Source: Dysidea avara
Taxonomy: Eukaryota > Porifera > Demospongiae > Dictyoceratida > Dysideidae
Assembly: GCF_963678975.1 (NCBI RefSeq)
Contig: NC_089275.1
Location: 21,947,977-22,011,976, forward strand
Direction: 5' to 3'
DNA: 64,000 nucleotides
In this document: piece by piece, positions 34,969 through 47,845 of the stretch
Layout: each line of letters starts with the position of its first letter
How positions within the stretch are numbered: the stretch's first letter is position 1
Position numbers and translations under genes: made by a program
Notes under the pieces: generated by a model
Told to the model about the DNA's origin: nothing
What the model saw: the letters and a program-made list of their open reading frames with translations, nothing else
Database searches by the model: none

Positions 34969-36423
34969 ATGGAGCGTTCTACAGTGAGTTCTACAGTTAT
35001 TTTTAAAACCACTAAACAAGCAGTATGTTTTATAGCAGGCACAGAGGCTTTCTGTAGTCTGTGGAGCAACTGATACCGAGGCTAGAGCTTTCTGTAGTCT
35101 GTGGATTTAGTGCAAGTGGAGTCCCGCCTGTCAGCGTAACATGCTGGCTGTGTTACTCTGTTTTTCTTTTGTCTTTTACAGTTGTCCAGCACGTGCCTTT
35201 CTTTGTGCTCCGGGGGGTGGTAGGCAAGGGCAGTCCATCAAGCCCGGGTTAGAAAAAAAAAAGCAATAATACCTAGGCTCGAGAAAATCTGATCGAGTTG
35301 CGAGTATTGTAATGCAATCTCGTTATGTACAGACTTGCTCAACCACAAAGTTACGTAATACAGGAAACTGGTTAATCACGTGATCACCGCACATTGCTGT
35401 TGTGGTCAACCACGTTTTCTCCGTAACAATGACGAGTGAGTGACTTTATAAAGGAGATAAACTGGTGACTGTTATGAATATGGAAAGCACCTTGATGGAA
35501 GGTACGGTAACTCACAACTAAATTTGCAGTGACTTGTGTATGCACACATTCATAGTGATGAGCGAGTGAGTCACTATTAATTTTTGTCTCGAGCTTGTAA
35601 CTTATACTGAACATAATGTATGGCATTGCTATCAGGTGGTTACCAATGCGCCTGACAGTGTCATGCATATTTAAACTGTAAGCTCACTGGTTATGTACAC
35701 GTGGGGCAAGGTCGAGGACAAGGTTGAGATTTGAACTATGATAAGCACGACTGAATCTCTGCTTTGTGCTGTTGCAGTTTCACCGTAAATTCTTACCGGT
35801 GAAACAACATAACCAAATGGTTAGGACAGTGGCTTATATGCCCCACGATGCTGGCCGGTTCATGCTGTTGCAGTTTCTTGCACTACTTACCATGACTATA
35901 ACTGGTTATTATGGAACTTTGAGACAGTTTCTATCCGTGTTAACCTCCTGCAAGTTACTAGTCTTGTCCAAGGTGGATTTGCCCGCACATACTCAAGTGC
36001 TTAGGACACTTTCCCCAGCAGATTCAAGCCTAATAGAGCTCTATATGACATGCTTAATATAATGCTGCAGAAATGTTCATTTGATATCATTTCTCTTGTA
36101 ATGCTGTGTATATACTCCCGGACACTAAACAAGACTATGGGACCGGCCATAATTGACGCAGTAAGATACATGAATTATAGTTTAGCTTTTTTCATTGTAC
36201 CAGTAATAGACATGATGTCATGCACTCATCCAGTATTTTCTATAACACAAACTGAGTACGTATGCAACAAAATTTAATATTTTATCTTCAAATGTTTAGT
36301 AAAACACTTGTTCGTATTCTTCCTATTGTGTTGTGCGTATTGTCCAATCTTATATCAATTGCTTTATTTTACAGATTATTAAAACAAGATGCCACAGAAC
36401 TTGCCAGCTTGAGCAATCTTAGT
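34969..36423 (+). CDS. Unrecognised gene fragment divergent from Fringe-like gene
   Basis: Candidate pieces are ATGGAGCGTTCTACA with a GTGAGT donor at 34984, an exon-like segment 35181-35219, an open segment from 35780 after CTGTTGCAG, and a good small exon 36373-36421 (LLKQDATELASLSNLS, donor GTAAGT). The 35780 segment encodes VAYMPHDAGRFMLLQFLALL and hydrophobic text, suggesting a membrane protein. Phases between pieces do not all agree, and I recognise no family. The next 60 bases enter the C17orf75 duplicate, so this gene is probably cut by the duplication breakpoint. Confidence 0.3.
35345..35388 (-). promoter_or_regulatory. Second copy of the ACGTAATAC ... CACGTGA module
   Basis: AGTTACGTAATACAGGAAAC followed by ATCACGTGATCACC resembles the segment upstream of the kinase-kelch gene (14888-14935). 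It lies about 640 bases from the Fringe-like start on the same strand. It could be a shared promoter element or a relic of a dispersed repeat. Confidence 0.3.
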
Positions 36424-39378
36424 GTAAGTGTATTTTGTTTGTGATCTTACAATAGACCATATGCAATCTTGGGGGCATAACTATATCCTTTTATGACAAG
36501 TGTATGTATGTCTAAATGCTGTGAGCATATTATTGTCTGCCATGTGTGTGTAGTGTGTGTGTGTGTAGTGATTGTATTTCTCTAGCCATTTCCTTGACTA
36601 ACACACTTTCCGATCAGAACTGGAGACCTTCTGTGAGCAGCTGAAGCCGCTAATACAAACTAATGTATGTAACTGTTTTTTGTTTCAATCACCCTTTATA
36701 GTATCTGTACTTACGTAATTCACGTACAGTAGTGTATTGTTGAGAACACAGTTACCTGTACAATACCACATAGTGGCATGTGACTTCGTATGCATAAACT
36801 ATCAGTTTATGCTCCTTAGTATGAAATACTGTAGTATCCAAATCATTTACACATGCAACAGTAGACTTCATATTTCACATTATTGGCTTGTGTTTCATTT
36901 GAAGTTGGCATGCTTTAGCAGAAAATTTGGTGGACCACCAGGATTTGAAATATCAACTACCTGATAAGTATTGTTTATTTTGTGCTTCCCTAAAATTAAA
37001 CGCTTTCCTCAGACTGCACTACTCCCTTTATCACTCAACAGTAACATTACCGCATCGTAACAATGTTTCACTGTAGCCACCTAAAAAGGATCAAATTGTT
37101 GGCTCACCACTGGACTTGTTATTGAAAGAATGGTACTTCAATCATGTGAGTTACAGTACACAATTGTAATACATATTATTTGAAATGCTGTACAGTCGGA
37201 GTTCCTTTATTCCAAACACCTTGGGACTAACATAAGTACATGTACATATCCCTATTAAAAAGAATCCTATTTTAATTCAACTAAATTCAGGACCTGTCTT
37301 ACATTATGTACATACATGCATACAGTATGTACGTGCAGGTATATTTATGTTATTATAAACATATACACTAGCATACCTGCACATACAAGTCTACACGTAA
37401 CTTTGACACAGTCCAGTATTACACATTCCTCAATGACATTTGGGACTAACCAAGTTCACCTGTCAGGAGCTGGTAATTCAGTTCCCTTAACCAAACATGT
37501 CCGCATTTAGACAAGGCTTCAACCCAGTTTTTCTAACATTACCATATTTATAAACAGAAGCCTCGGTCAGGTACATTACCTGCCATGCCTTATTCACCAT
37601 GAGGGTTTCAAGGTGAATGTTTTAGTGGTGTTCTTAGAGTGTCATAAGTAATGTATACTGTAGCTTCTGTTTGCTCTGTGGCCAATTGACGATTACAGTG
37701 TTTGGACATTCAACCTTCATGCTTGGTCACTGTACATCAGTGGATTGTTGACCTGAAGCTGTACATTTGCTAATTGTAGTTGTAAAACTAATCAGTCCTT
37801 AGCAGTAGTGCACAGCACATACTTGAGCAGCTGAACTTCAGGTCTAGAAGCCAACTATTAAAGATGTACAGTACTGTATGTAAATAGTGACAGTAGGAGA
37901 TTTTAAATGAGTCTACGGTTGCTATATATTCTTTTACCTTGTGACACATCAAATAGTTGTTTACAAATTTTACCTCTGAAACACAGAATAATAGAGTTAA
38001 GGATAACATTAAAGCGGATGAAACCAATTGTCCCATTTTTTTAATAAGTTCACTGTTTAGTGTACTAGTACAAATCACTGTTCACACATACATGCAATAT
38101 GTATATACGTACAGTATACTAAATGAATGCCAGTCAGTATACTACTGTACTTGGTCTGCATTCAATGTTGCTTGTATAGGTGCTGTATTTATCCCGATGT
38201 GTTGAGAGATGTTATCCGGTGCTGCCCGAGCTACTACAAGTTGTGAGTTGATATCGTAGAAGTGTTCAGTGTTTGTGTATGTTGTGTAAACAGTATAATG
38301 AAAATGTTTATCTAGTTCAGCTACGTGTAATAAGAAATTACATCTAACTTCATGAATGCACAGAATATTTTGCATACGTTGCAGCATAGGTGTGTACTGA
38401 GTTTTATTAGAGTATTTGATTAAGTGTACACAATGTGCATTGTACAGGGCATGTGTCCTACACTGTATGCTGTGGCCATTGTCTTATCATAACTCTATTG
38501 ATTTTGTTCCAGGCTGTTAAGGGTAATACTAAGATTACCGGTAATGATAAGCAGTTAATGGCTGACATACAAAGGTACAGAGGGTGAATAATTTTGACTT
38601 TAAACTGTGCAGTGTATTTGCCTTGTCCCTTGCTACAGTACTCACTACTTCTATGTATGTGTTCTCCTGTAAAATACTGGGTTTTGTTTTCAACTACGTA
38701 CTGCTATTCTTGTTTTCAAATATACAGCCATTGCAATTATTTTTCTTCTTGTGTTGATTAAATGGCTAAAGTTTAGCTTTTCAAGCATCTTGTACTATAC
38801 TGTATGAGCAGAAATTTTGGCGAGGGATTAAATTTGGTGAACATGTAATTGCTTGTCTTGTAGCTGATTATTAGTGATTGTAATGCATCATTACTGCTTT
38901 AAACTGCTTATCCCAGAACTGCCATTGTTGGGAATTGAAGTTGTGTACTGCAATTCTAGCATAGGCGTGATTGAGCAGATGACTGATTAGAATTTGCTCC
39001 ACTCGAGACTGGTGAGTGTTTATAGCTACATCATTGTAAACAAGAAGCCACATAACTACACAATGTGCCATACTACCACATGGGACTCAACTTTATTAGA
39101 CATGCATTTTGTCAAATTCAACTCTCACCAAATTTAGCAAAACGCCAAATGTTTTCTGTTCACAAAAATTTCTGCTTATACAGTATATGACATGCATGGT
39201 AAATATTCTAATTATGTACATTCAGTATTACCACAACTTTCAACTATTTGCAGGTTTATTGAGTTCAGTACTCTTTCACTGCTCATACAATTTCCAGAGG
39301 TACGTAGGTACAAATGTAATCATGCTTGCACATGTAGTGAGAACTAATGGTTCATAACTGGTGAACCATTAGTTCAAG

Positions 39379-39956
39379 CATAGATAATAGACACCCCTAC
39401 CTGGATTGGAAGCACATGCATAGTGCCCATACAAAACTACAGTTCTATCCGTGTTTCGCGCCTGAAGTTTTCAAACACTCCTTTTCATTCAAAGATTCTG
39501 TTTTACTGTCTGGATAACAGCTAGGTTGTTTCTTGGGTGGCAATTGGCCTACTACTGGTATAGGCGCTTTCCGTATAAAAAGTATTGAACATGTTTGTGA
39601 AAATGGTGGGGTGAACAAGTTTAGTTTAAGGCTGATGCTTATTACTAACTAATGCTACGTGTACTGGTATGTGTTTCATGGTATATTCGCTCCAGTTTAG
39701 TCAAGTTCACAAACCCCGCCTCTCGTATCAACCTTTCGCGCTTGTCAAACTTCTAGCTAATACACATCAGTACACCCACTATGAATAAGCCAAACCTTAT
39801 ATTCCATAGCGGTAGGTTTACTACTCACCAGTAAGCAAAACATGTTCTTATAAAATATACTCCCGGTACTGTGTACAGTATAAGGGGTGCGAAACTCGGA
39901 TAGATTAGGTGGCGCTTAGAAGTTTCCAATCCAGTATGGGGTGTCTATTGTCTATG
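39379..39956. mobile_element. TIR element, 7-bp target duplication (copy 2)
   Basis: Counterpart of 6280-6883 with the same CATAGATAATAGACACCCC ends and GTTCAAG flanks. It is shorter by about 26 bases near 39520, where AGGTTG repeats flank the missing part. Confidence 0.78.
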
Positions 39957-41728
39957 GTTCAAGCTTGTGTATTTACTTTCCACTTTATGTGTAACACACG
40001 GCTGTTTAGTGAACATGTGTTTCTGTGCAGCACTTAATAGTAGTCAATCATACTCTCTAATGGAGTGTACAGTTTGTAACAAATACTCTAATTAAACAGT
40101 AACTTTCTGTTCACAAAGTCCAACATTTGGGTAGTTAACATGGAGAGTGACAGATGCTCCAATGTTTAAATATTGTGTTTCCCTCCTTGATACAAGTTAT
40201 GTAATGAAAGATTGTAATATTATTATAACGGTGTCTGTTTCATGTAGAATGATGAGCTAAAGGAGCAAACAGTTATAGAGGTCACTGCTGAAGGCTGCAC
40301 TTTTAGTGACTTTGGTATGTAGTAAATAGCAACAGAAAGTTAACAAATGTGAGGAAGGATGTTACTTTGCAAAAATGAACCTGCGAAAGCAGGGCATGTG
40401 GGCACAAACTATATCCCATCTCAATGACAGGTCACATCTCAGTACTGCCACAGAATATCTGAGTTGTGTAACTTATCTTATAGGTGCTAGATAAGTGTGT
40501 GACCATAGAGCATGATGACACAAAAAGTTAAATGATAAAAGTTTTAAATGTTAGCAAAAAAATTTAGGTGGCCACATGCCCTATATTTCATTGGCACTTT
40601 CTTTTACCACATTTACTCTGTGAATTGTGTAGCTGCTGTACATGTAAATGTGTTCACTCATTACACAATCAATCATGTGATTGCATTCTGAATGCTACAG
40701 TGTAGATGTTAACACTTCTGCTAAAGTTTTGTTCGTTGTTGTAATATGTGTATGTAATTCCGTCACCATATGGGGTAACCAGGTGTCCTGGGAGCAATTC
40801 CCTTCTCTCCCCCTTATTGGCCAATGCCCGTATCAGAATTGAAATACTGCAATAGAACAGTCACATACTGTGAACTTAAGATGGTTCCACTGTAGAAAAG
40901 GTTTTAAAAGGTTCCTAAGATGGAACCTTTTTTAACTTTAATAAGCAGGTAACTTTACAGACATGCGAAAATATAAACTTCTCACTTGGGAAGTTATAAG
41001 TTGATCACTATTGAGAGATGGCCTTTCTATACAGGACAATATAAGCAGGGCAAGTTTTACTGTACCTCAGAGCTTCTCTCCTAAAGGTATTCCCTCACAC
41101 CCCTCAAAATTGTATCCATGTGTGTTGTACTACTTTGATTGCCAAAGATGCACCCTCTGCCTAATGTTTTATACCATTCAATTTTTGATTAGTTAAGTTG
41201 CACTTGCTGTATAGGTGTCTGGTAGTGGTAGTGCTGGGTGGCGTACTGGTATATTTCTCATTTACAATATTAAGCTAATACTGGTATGCATACCAGAATG
41301 TCAATCAACATACCATCATATCATTGAGTGGTACTGTAATGCTGTGAGCAGACACCTCTAAGGGATTAGTAGCATTTTAATTGAGTTTTTGCTGCTTATA
41401 AAGTGGTGACCACATGCCCTTCCCTGAATACACTCTGTGGTTGCCTATGTTGTGTGTCACCCAAAGTACATACAGTAAACAAATTCTGTGGTTAAGATGC
41501 AGCTGCTTGTAGCATGTTGTGACTTTATAACCTATTGACCATTCATTAGTAGCTTTTCCTTGTTGGATGACACCTTACCACCCCTTTGTGCTTTTCTTGT
41601 CTCTTACTTTTTACTATGAATTTGATGATGTAGTGTAATATCATGATATTTAGTGTACATGATATAACGTTCTCATTTTTTCAATATTGCCACTAGTGTC
41701 TGGTCACAACTACATATTGGACATACGT

Positions 41729-41752
41729 ATGCTGCCACTATAGTGGCAGCAT
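41729..41752. repeat. Perfect 24-bp palindrome, copy 2
   Basis: Same palindrome as at 8676-8699, without change. Confidence 0.8.
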
Positions 41753-42774
41753 CAACCGAATTGCAGCTTTTATGATATTTGGCATGTGACAAGCCGCACC
41801 AGAGATGCTATGCATGGTTAAATGTCAACTGGGAACTCCCAAGCAAGTTTTTTCTGTTAGTCAAGTACAGTAGCACAGCCTAGGGCTGCGCTTCTGACCG
41901 CCTAGTTGGTTCAAGCTCAAAGCAAGGTTTGAATCCGTCAGTTTATAGGATCACCATGACAAAACCCACATGATTCAAACAATAACAGCTAGTATTTGTC
42001 AGACCCTTTTATACCAAGTGCCACCAGACTTGTCAAAAAGGGAGCATCATAAAAGGGTCAGCAGCACCAGACAATCCCTACTCATTGGCCTTCTCCATCT
42101 CCCCTGTCCTGGTACGTACATTCAATGTGTTTTATACATGTTCTCTGTGTGCCATTAACTGGCTCTTTATTTTCAGAGCACAGCAAGTTTTGTTCTGATT
42201 GGGCACAAGTCCTTCTCAGCCAGGGAGCTACGAATACTGACCCTTTCTTCCTTAAACAAGCTATTGAAAATTTTAAACTTAAGGTAAGTTGGTAACAAAT
42301 GCAAGACGTTTTATTATTTTCAAATTCATTTACAGATCATCCAGGATATAAATGCCTTCAAAAGACTGATACAAAAGGCTGAAGCAGATTATTACTCCTT
42401 ATACAAGTATGGAACGTATTCGTATGATATTTCTCACTATTGTTATTGTGACACAGTGGGGCTTCCACAATATTAGGGAACTACATATATTTGAGTTGGG
42501 ATCATAGAAATGAAAAGCAATGAAACAACCTGCAGCTATCATTGTGGATATTAATTTCTACTTTAGTTATACACAGCCTGTCAATAATATGGCCGTGGTT
42601 GAAGTACTGTAGGGATTAAATGTCCACTAGTATAGCTGCAGGTGTAGACGACTTTGTGAAAATGTAATTTTTCCTTGTACTTTTCTTTTGTAATACCATA
42701 TACATACAAATTTTCAAGTGACATGATTTTCGTGATTGGTTGGCTTTTCCACAAATTTCATCCTCAATAGACCC

Positions 42775-42984
42775 TCAGTTATCTAATCCTCATTTATCCA
42801 TAGCTATCTGAAATTGGAAATGACTGTTCTATTAGAGTATTTTGAGTATAGGTGTATGTTCTATTAGAGTATTTCAACAGAGCTCTGTATATAAATGTAT
42901 GGGCTTCAGTTATCCGAAAAATTCACTTATCTGAATACTTTTATCATTGCCTGAGACACATTGGGGTTCATATAACCATGGGTT
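42775..42984. mobile_element. Pogo/Tc1-like MITE with motifs (copy 2)
   Basis: Counterpart of the element at 9724-9945, with both TGTTCTATTAGAGTATTT motifs kept. Confidence 0.55.
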
Positions 42985-44726
42985 TACTGTATCAGGGTTA
43001 GCTCTATGCTTTCTAATACATAGGTTACCTTAGTGAAAAACAAGTGATCCTTAAAAATAAAATCGCGAAAAAGCTGAAATTTGTCAATCTGCAAAAATGT
43101 ATGTATACAGTACATAATTGTATGCCACATCAAAGGAAAGAATGGCAAATAAACAAGCATCTTGACTCTTAATTACTGAAACGTGAGATGCATGGCTGTT
43201 TCCCTCTGTCTTCAGCTATGCTACACCCGTTGTATAGCATTACAAACAAAGAAAAAACACTTTTGCAATTACATAATCTTCTCACTATAGAGATTGTAAG
43301 TCATAAGAAGCTACTCACGAGTCAAAGTCAGTGATGCATGTATTTTAGTTGCTGCAGTTGGTAGAAAGGCACACATTGAGTCTAGTTGACATCGAACAGT
43401 AAATACACCGTAAATAAGCCCTGTAGTGTTAGGCTGAATATGTATCAGTTAGTCAGTACATTTTCTTAAAATTCTATAGAAACCTGTTGGAGGTAATGAG
43501 GATTATACTCTGAAGGCATAATTATGCCTTAGCAATACTGTCAAGCTGTCATGTAGGAAAAGTGAGGCAGGTTTTTGCATGATAATTTTGAGCAGAAAAC
43601 CCCAAACCTTTATGATCCTTATTAAGCAGCACTACCATGCTGTATGACATATGTACATGCTCTCTACGTTCTACAGGTCATATTTGTTCCTCTGTGTGTG
43701 TGGAAATGGTCAATTACTGATAGACTGTGCCATCAACGAGGCTAATTCTCTCACTGACTCCTCCTCCAGTTTGTCGGTACTAAAGGTACTGCAAGAATAC
43801 ACAAAAAGGAATGGCTTCCGATCTGTAAAATCTATGCAGATTTAACTGAACCTGTATCCTGACAAACTATGTATATGTATCTGTACATTTATTTTTGTGT
43901 TTATATGTATGCCTGTGTTATGTGTACAGTATACATATCTATGATGAAGAGTACATATGTATGTACATACGTAAGGTAAAATGATTAGTACTTAGAGTCT
44001 AAAATAATATGCTTATAAATACTTTATGTTCATCAACCCTATAGTCAACAGCTAAAAGCTTTTCCAAAAATATGGCAAATAGCCTGCTTTAAATAGTTTT
44101 GAGGTGTTTCAGTTAATGCTTTAAATTTTACCTATAAAATTGCAATAAATTAATTTTGGTGAACTTTGAGACATTGTGAAAGCTAAAATGGCTACAGCTT
44201 CTGGGGGCACAGACCCCCTGCTGCCAGAGACTCAATGCTCTGGCCACCCCCCCCCCCCCCCTCGTATCAACTACTTCCTCCACCACTGCCTCAACCATGG
44301 TAGGTGATAAGTGATGTAGTATGGATCATGTTTTGCCAAAAGTTTATCAAACACCTGAACAAAAAAAAAAATCACACATGCATAGCTTTATGGTCTCTTC
44401 TCTGAATTGCATTAATTTTGTAGATTTTGATTGAAATTGCCACCACCCATTCCTGAGATATAAATATTTTAATTCTGTTTTCTTGTTGTGTGTGTATATT
44501 ATAAGCTTTCTTTTCACATCAGCAACACAACTCAAAATGCTTGCGTATGTCGATGTGCTGTGCCAACTTTGTTGGCCACATTGCATATACGGCAAGTCTT
44601 GAGACAGTCAAGCTGTAGTATGGTCTTCACTGGGTAAAAGGTGAAAATTAAAAGTACAAACAGGTATCCATTCATTTATGGTCCTGTACCTTAACAGGCA
44701 AGTTTTGAAATGTAATTTTAATAATA

Positions 44727-45145
44727 CAGTGAAACCTCATTATAGTGGCCAGGTCCAGCAAGTCCAAACGCATTTTCTATTATATTACATTTATTTAATT
44801 TTCAGTAATAAGGCCAGTGGCCACTACTACAGGACCAAACTAGTAAAACTAATACAATGTTCCTTCAATAAAGAGGCCAGCTGAGCAGGCAGTCAAGGTA
44901 TCACTGCAAAATTAATGTTGCTGCATATTTTAACTACTGGAAGCTGTACCCATTATTCTGGCAATGTACTTCGTGCTTTTCCAACCATTATACTGTATGT
45001 CTCAAGTAATGTTGGAACAATTGGTTTTGTTGAAAACCTTGCTGGTAATGCCACTTTGGTTTTATGGCCGCAATAATGAGGTTTTCGGTAATAGCATAGG
45101 GTCACTTATGAGTCCCATAGGTGGCCCCATTACGAGGTTTCACTG
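44727..45145. mobile_element. TA-flanked pogo-like MITE (copy 2)
   Basis: Counterpart of 12016-12502 with CAGTGAAACCTC ends and TA borders, with 68 bases lost between ATTGGTT repeats. Confidence 0.72.
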
Positions 45146-45323
45146 TAGATTATAACGTACATGTAATAATTGAATGCCATGGCCAAGCAATCCAATATAT
45201 ATGTACATGCAATAAGTTATGAGATTATTCTGTACATATTCACCGTAAAATTACCAATTATTATAATTCCTCAGTACAAACTATAGAAGTTACAAAACAA
45301 CATGATCGTGTACATGTATATAG

Positions 45324-47280
45324 TCACAATTCAAATGACCCTAACCATACTCTTGAAGTACCAACAAGTGGTCCTTCTTCACATCCTCCAATAACTACCA
45401 GACGATGGCTATCATCACACACCACAGCTGTAAATGATAAAGCTTCTGGAATTTTTGCAGATGATATCCATTCGGTGCTTATGGAATTGAGTGTAACAAT
45501 TTCATCAGAACTCCGACCATTGTTCAATAATAATCCTCCCAACACCAATAAGTATTTATTATTCAGAACAACAGCAGTTGAACTATTGTGTGGCATATCT
45601 ACTTGAAGACAATGCCATTGCAGATTGTGGTCAAATAAAGAGTGCAATGAAGAAGCATTAATTTTATTTTCAAGTTTATCCAACACATAAATCATATTCC
45701 CCAGGACAACTGCTTGTGGGTACTCTAGTGGTCGTGGTAGGTCATCACATATAAACCACTCACCAGTACTACCATCAAATAGCTCAACAACAGCAAGTGC
45801 TTCATCATGATAACCGCCAACCACAATCATCATGGAATGGTGGCTAACAGCTCCAACATAAGATCTTGCAGATGGCATTTCTGTGTAGTCTATCCACTCA
45901 CCACTCTCCAAGGCAAGTACCTTCTTAGTACACCTATCATTCCTGTCTAATCCACCAACAATTAAAAGTTTATTCATTAAGACTACCAGACTTATAAGTT
46001 GATGTGGAGTGTCAATGGTATCCCATTTATTAGTGTCAGAATAGTAAATGTCCACACAGTATATTGCCTGTTCTTTTCCATTACATACAGTGAAACCACC
46101 ACCCACATAAATTGACCCATTAAACATTACCGCATTGTGCATCAGTCTGCTTGATGGTGCTGGAGGACCTTCTTTCCATGCAATGGTGACTGGTCCAGCA
46201 AATAGATCAGGTGTGGTGGATTGCTGCTATAAGTATTTACATTATACATGGATGACATACTTTATAGATAAATTAACAAACCTGTAGATGCCTTGCACTG
46301 GATACTTGTACAGCCAACCAGGAGATAGGATCTATGCCATCAAAAGTGTTCTCTTTTCTACATTCCTCCACCATTCTCTTCATCCTCTGTGAGATATCTA
46401 TAGCTGAAGGACGCAACTCTGGATCATCTTCTAAACATCACAAAACTAATGGCTTTAAATCTGCATCACCTCCAGTCATCATGTCAATGTACTGTTGACG
46501 TCGCTCTACCTCTGATAAGCTTTTCCGTTTCCTTGTGATGGGATCAATTTGTGACCAAGATTTTGGAATAGGCCATTGTTGGCTGGTGATATGAAGGACC
46601 ACTCCTCCAAAAGAAAATATATCCAATGGTGGACCATACAGTGGTTTAATGTCTAATGCTTCTGGGGGCATAAACACAACAGTTCCTGGAGTTTTTGTCA
46701 GCGTCTTGCTATTTTGATCCATGATTGCTTTAGCCACACCAAGATCAGTAACTTTTGCTTCAAGATGGGTGCCAAGTAAGATATTATTTGAAGAAAGATC
46801 ACGATGAACAACTGGGGGACTGTGAGCATGAAGATACCTTAATCCAAGTGATACATCATGCAGTATTGAAAGTTTCACCAACAAAGGGATATTGTCGTGC
46901 TTATCTACCAGTGATGTCACACTCTCCTGCATCTTCTCCATCACCATAATAGGCAACCCAGACTCGTCACTTGAAGGATAGTGTATCCCCAGAAACGACA
47001 CAATGTTAGGATGTCGTAACGTGCTCCACAGATAGCATTCGTGTAAGAAATTATCTCTTATCGTAACTGCTTCTCTGGCATCAGCCAGCTCTAGTAACAA
47101 AGAGTGAATTTCTTTAGCAGCACACAATGTTCCGTCGTATTCGACTTCGGACACTTTTCCATACGCTCCATTTCCTAGTGACACACCCGTAAATGTTACC
47201 CTATCTCTAGGAATCGTGAGATATCGTAGAGATTCTACTGTCATTCCTGCTGCTGACGCAAGTGCTCATGAAGTCGCCAT
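45324..47280 (-). pseudogene. TKL-like kinase fused to kelch propeller, copy 2, premature stop after the kinase
   Basis: Exon 1 is 46282-47280 and exon 2 is 45324-46226, with a 55-bp intron. The first ATG (47280) meets TGA at codon 5. The next ATG (47244) gives a full kinase domain: glycine loop GNGAYG (24-29), Lys 44 in CAAKEI, Glu 69, HRD at 147-149, DLG at 167-169, PPE at 193-195. A TTA-to-TGA change at about 46436-46438 stops it after residue 268, just before the C-lobe end CLEDDPELRPSA. The kelch exon is open from an internal Met (46142) and has six blades. If read, the product would be a nearly complete kinase without the propeller. The lesions differ from those of copy 1, so each was lost independently or assembly errors are present. 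Confidence 0.85.
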
Positions 47281-47450
47281 TTTAATTTGTTAGTCTTACT
47301 GTCACAAAATTACGTAATACCAGAAACAAATAAATTTTTTTCAACAAGTGAAACACAACTCATAAAACAAAACAAAATAAATACGTGCTAGTGACCTCTC
47401 AGTTTTTATCGATAAAGCAAGAGTCATGGAGGAGCTCACCCTCGAGCTTA

Positions 47451-47845
47451 GGCCACTCCAATTGGTAATTATGTTTCTGGTCCACCGCCCGAATCCTTTG
47501 TGAAATTTCAGAAATAGCTACATGGGTAAGATGCCCGCATCAGCTTTTTGAAATACCTGGATTTCAGAAACAAATATTGCCGGGCTGCAACAAGTATGCT
47601 AGATCTAACTATCTAAGTGTCATGATTTGTATTTTATCAGTGAAAACCTGCAAGAAATATATAGGCAGAGTGCATCGTACGGATCGATATACTCTAACAG
47701 TATACTCTAATAGAACAGTCAGTAAATCACAAAAGTACTCTAATTGAGCAGTCACTTCATTGTTGCTTTGTTACTGAATTCCGCCCGCCCGAACCTAGAA
47801 CTGATTTTCAAAGGACCAGAAACATAATTATCAATTGGAGTGGCC
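47451..47845. mobile_element. PIF/Harbinger-like MITE 3 with CTCTAWTAGAG motifs
   Basis: TTA is found at 47448-47450 and 47846-47848. The ends GGCCACTCCAATTGGTAATT and, inverted, GGCCACTCCAATTGATAATT continue into ATGTTTCTGGTCC, with CCACCGCCCGAATCC inside on the left. It carries TATACTCTAATAGAACAGTC and a second variant (TACTCTAATTGAGCAGTC) at 47695-47755. Confidence 0.82.

Larger units (their letters stand above)
36618..43845 (+). pseudogene. C17orf75: C17orf75 homologue, copy 2, lacking the 5' exons
   Basis: Exons equivalent to copy-1 exons 5-12 are 36618-36664, 37077-37145, 38513-38574, 39254-39299, 40248-40314, 42177-42283, 42336-42406 and 43677-43845. All splice borders and reading phases are kept and no stop was found. 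Observed changes include Asn-Met to Asp-Leu in exon 6 (SPLDLLLKEW) and an Ala-to-Ser change in the last exon. Exons 1-4 and any promoter are missing because the duplication starts inside the gene. Without a new promoter it should be silent. Transcription from the fragment at 34969-36423 is conceivable; joining its last exon to 36618 hits an early stop, but joining to 37077 keeps frame. Confidence 0.75.
36479..47397. repeat. Segmental duplication block A, copy 2
   Basis: Direct copy of about 3325-15000. Relative to copy 1 it lacks the MULE-like MITE (14619-14880) and about 340 bases equivalent to 10985-11320, and has small deletions in repeats (near 39520 and in 44727-45145). The left edge lies 56 bases after an unrelated exon-like sequence; the right edge is GCTAGTGACC at 47388-47397. 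Confidence 0.92.

Noticed and set aside
13858-46438. Recoding of TGA (selenocysteine or readthrough) in the kinase genes, since the disabling codons are TGA
   Set aside because: Each TGA is in one copy only, at positions where the other copy has Arg, Leu or Ser. Independent nonsense changes, including a CpG transition, explain this better.
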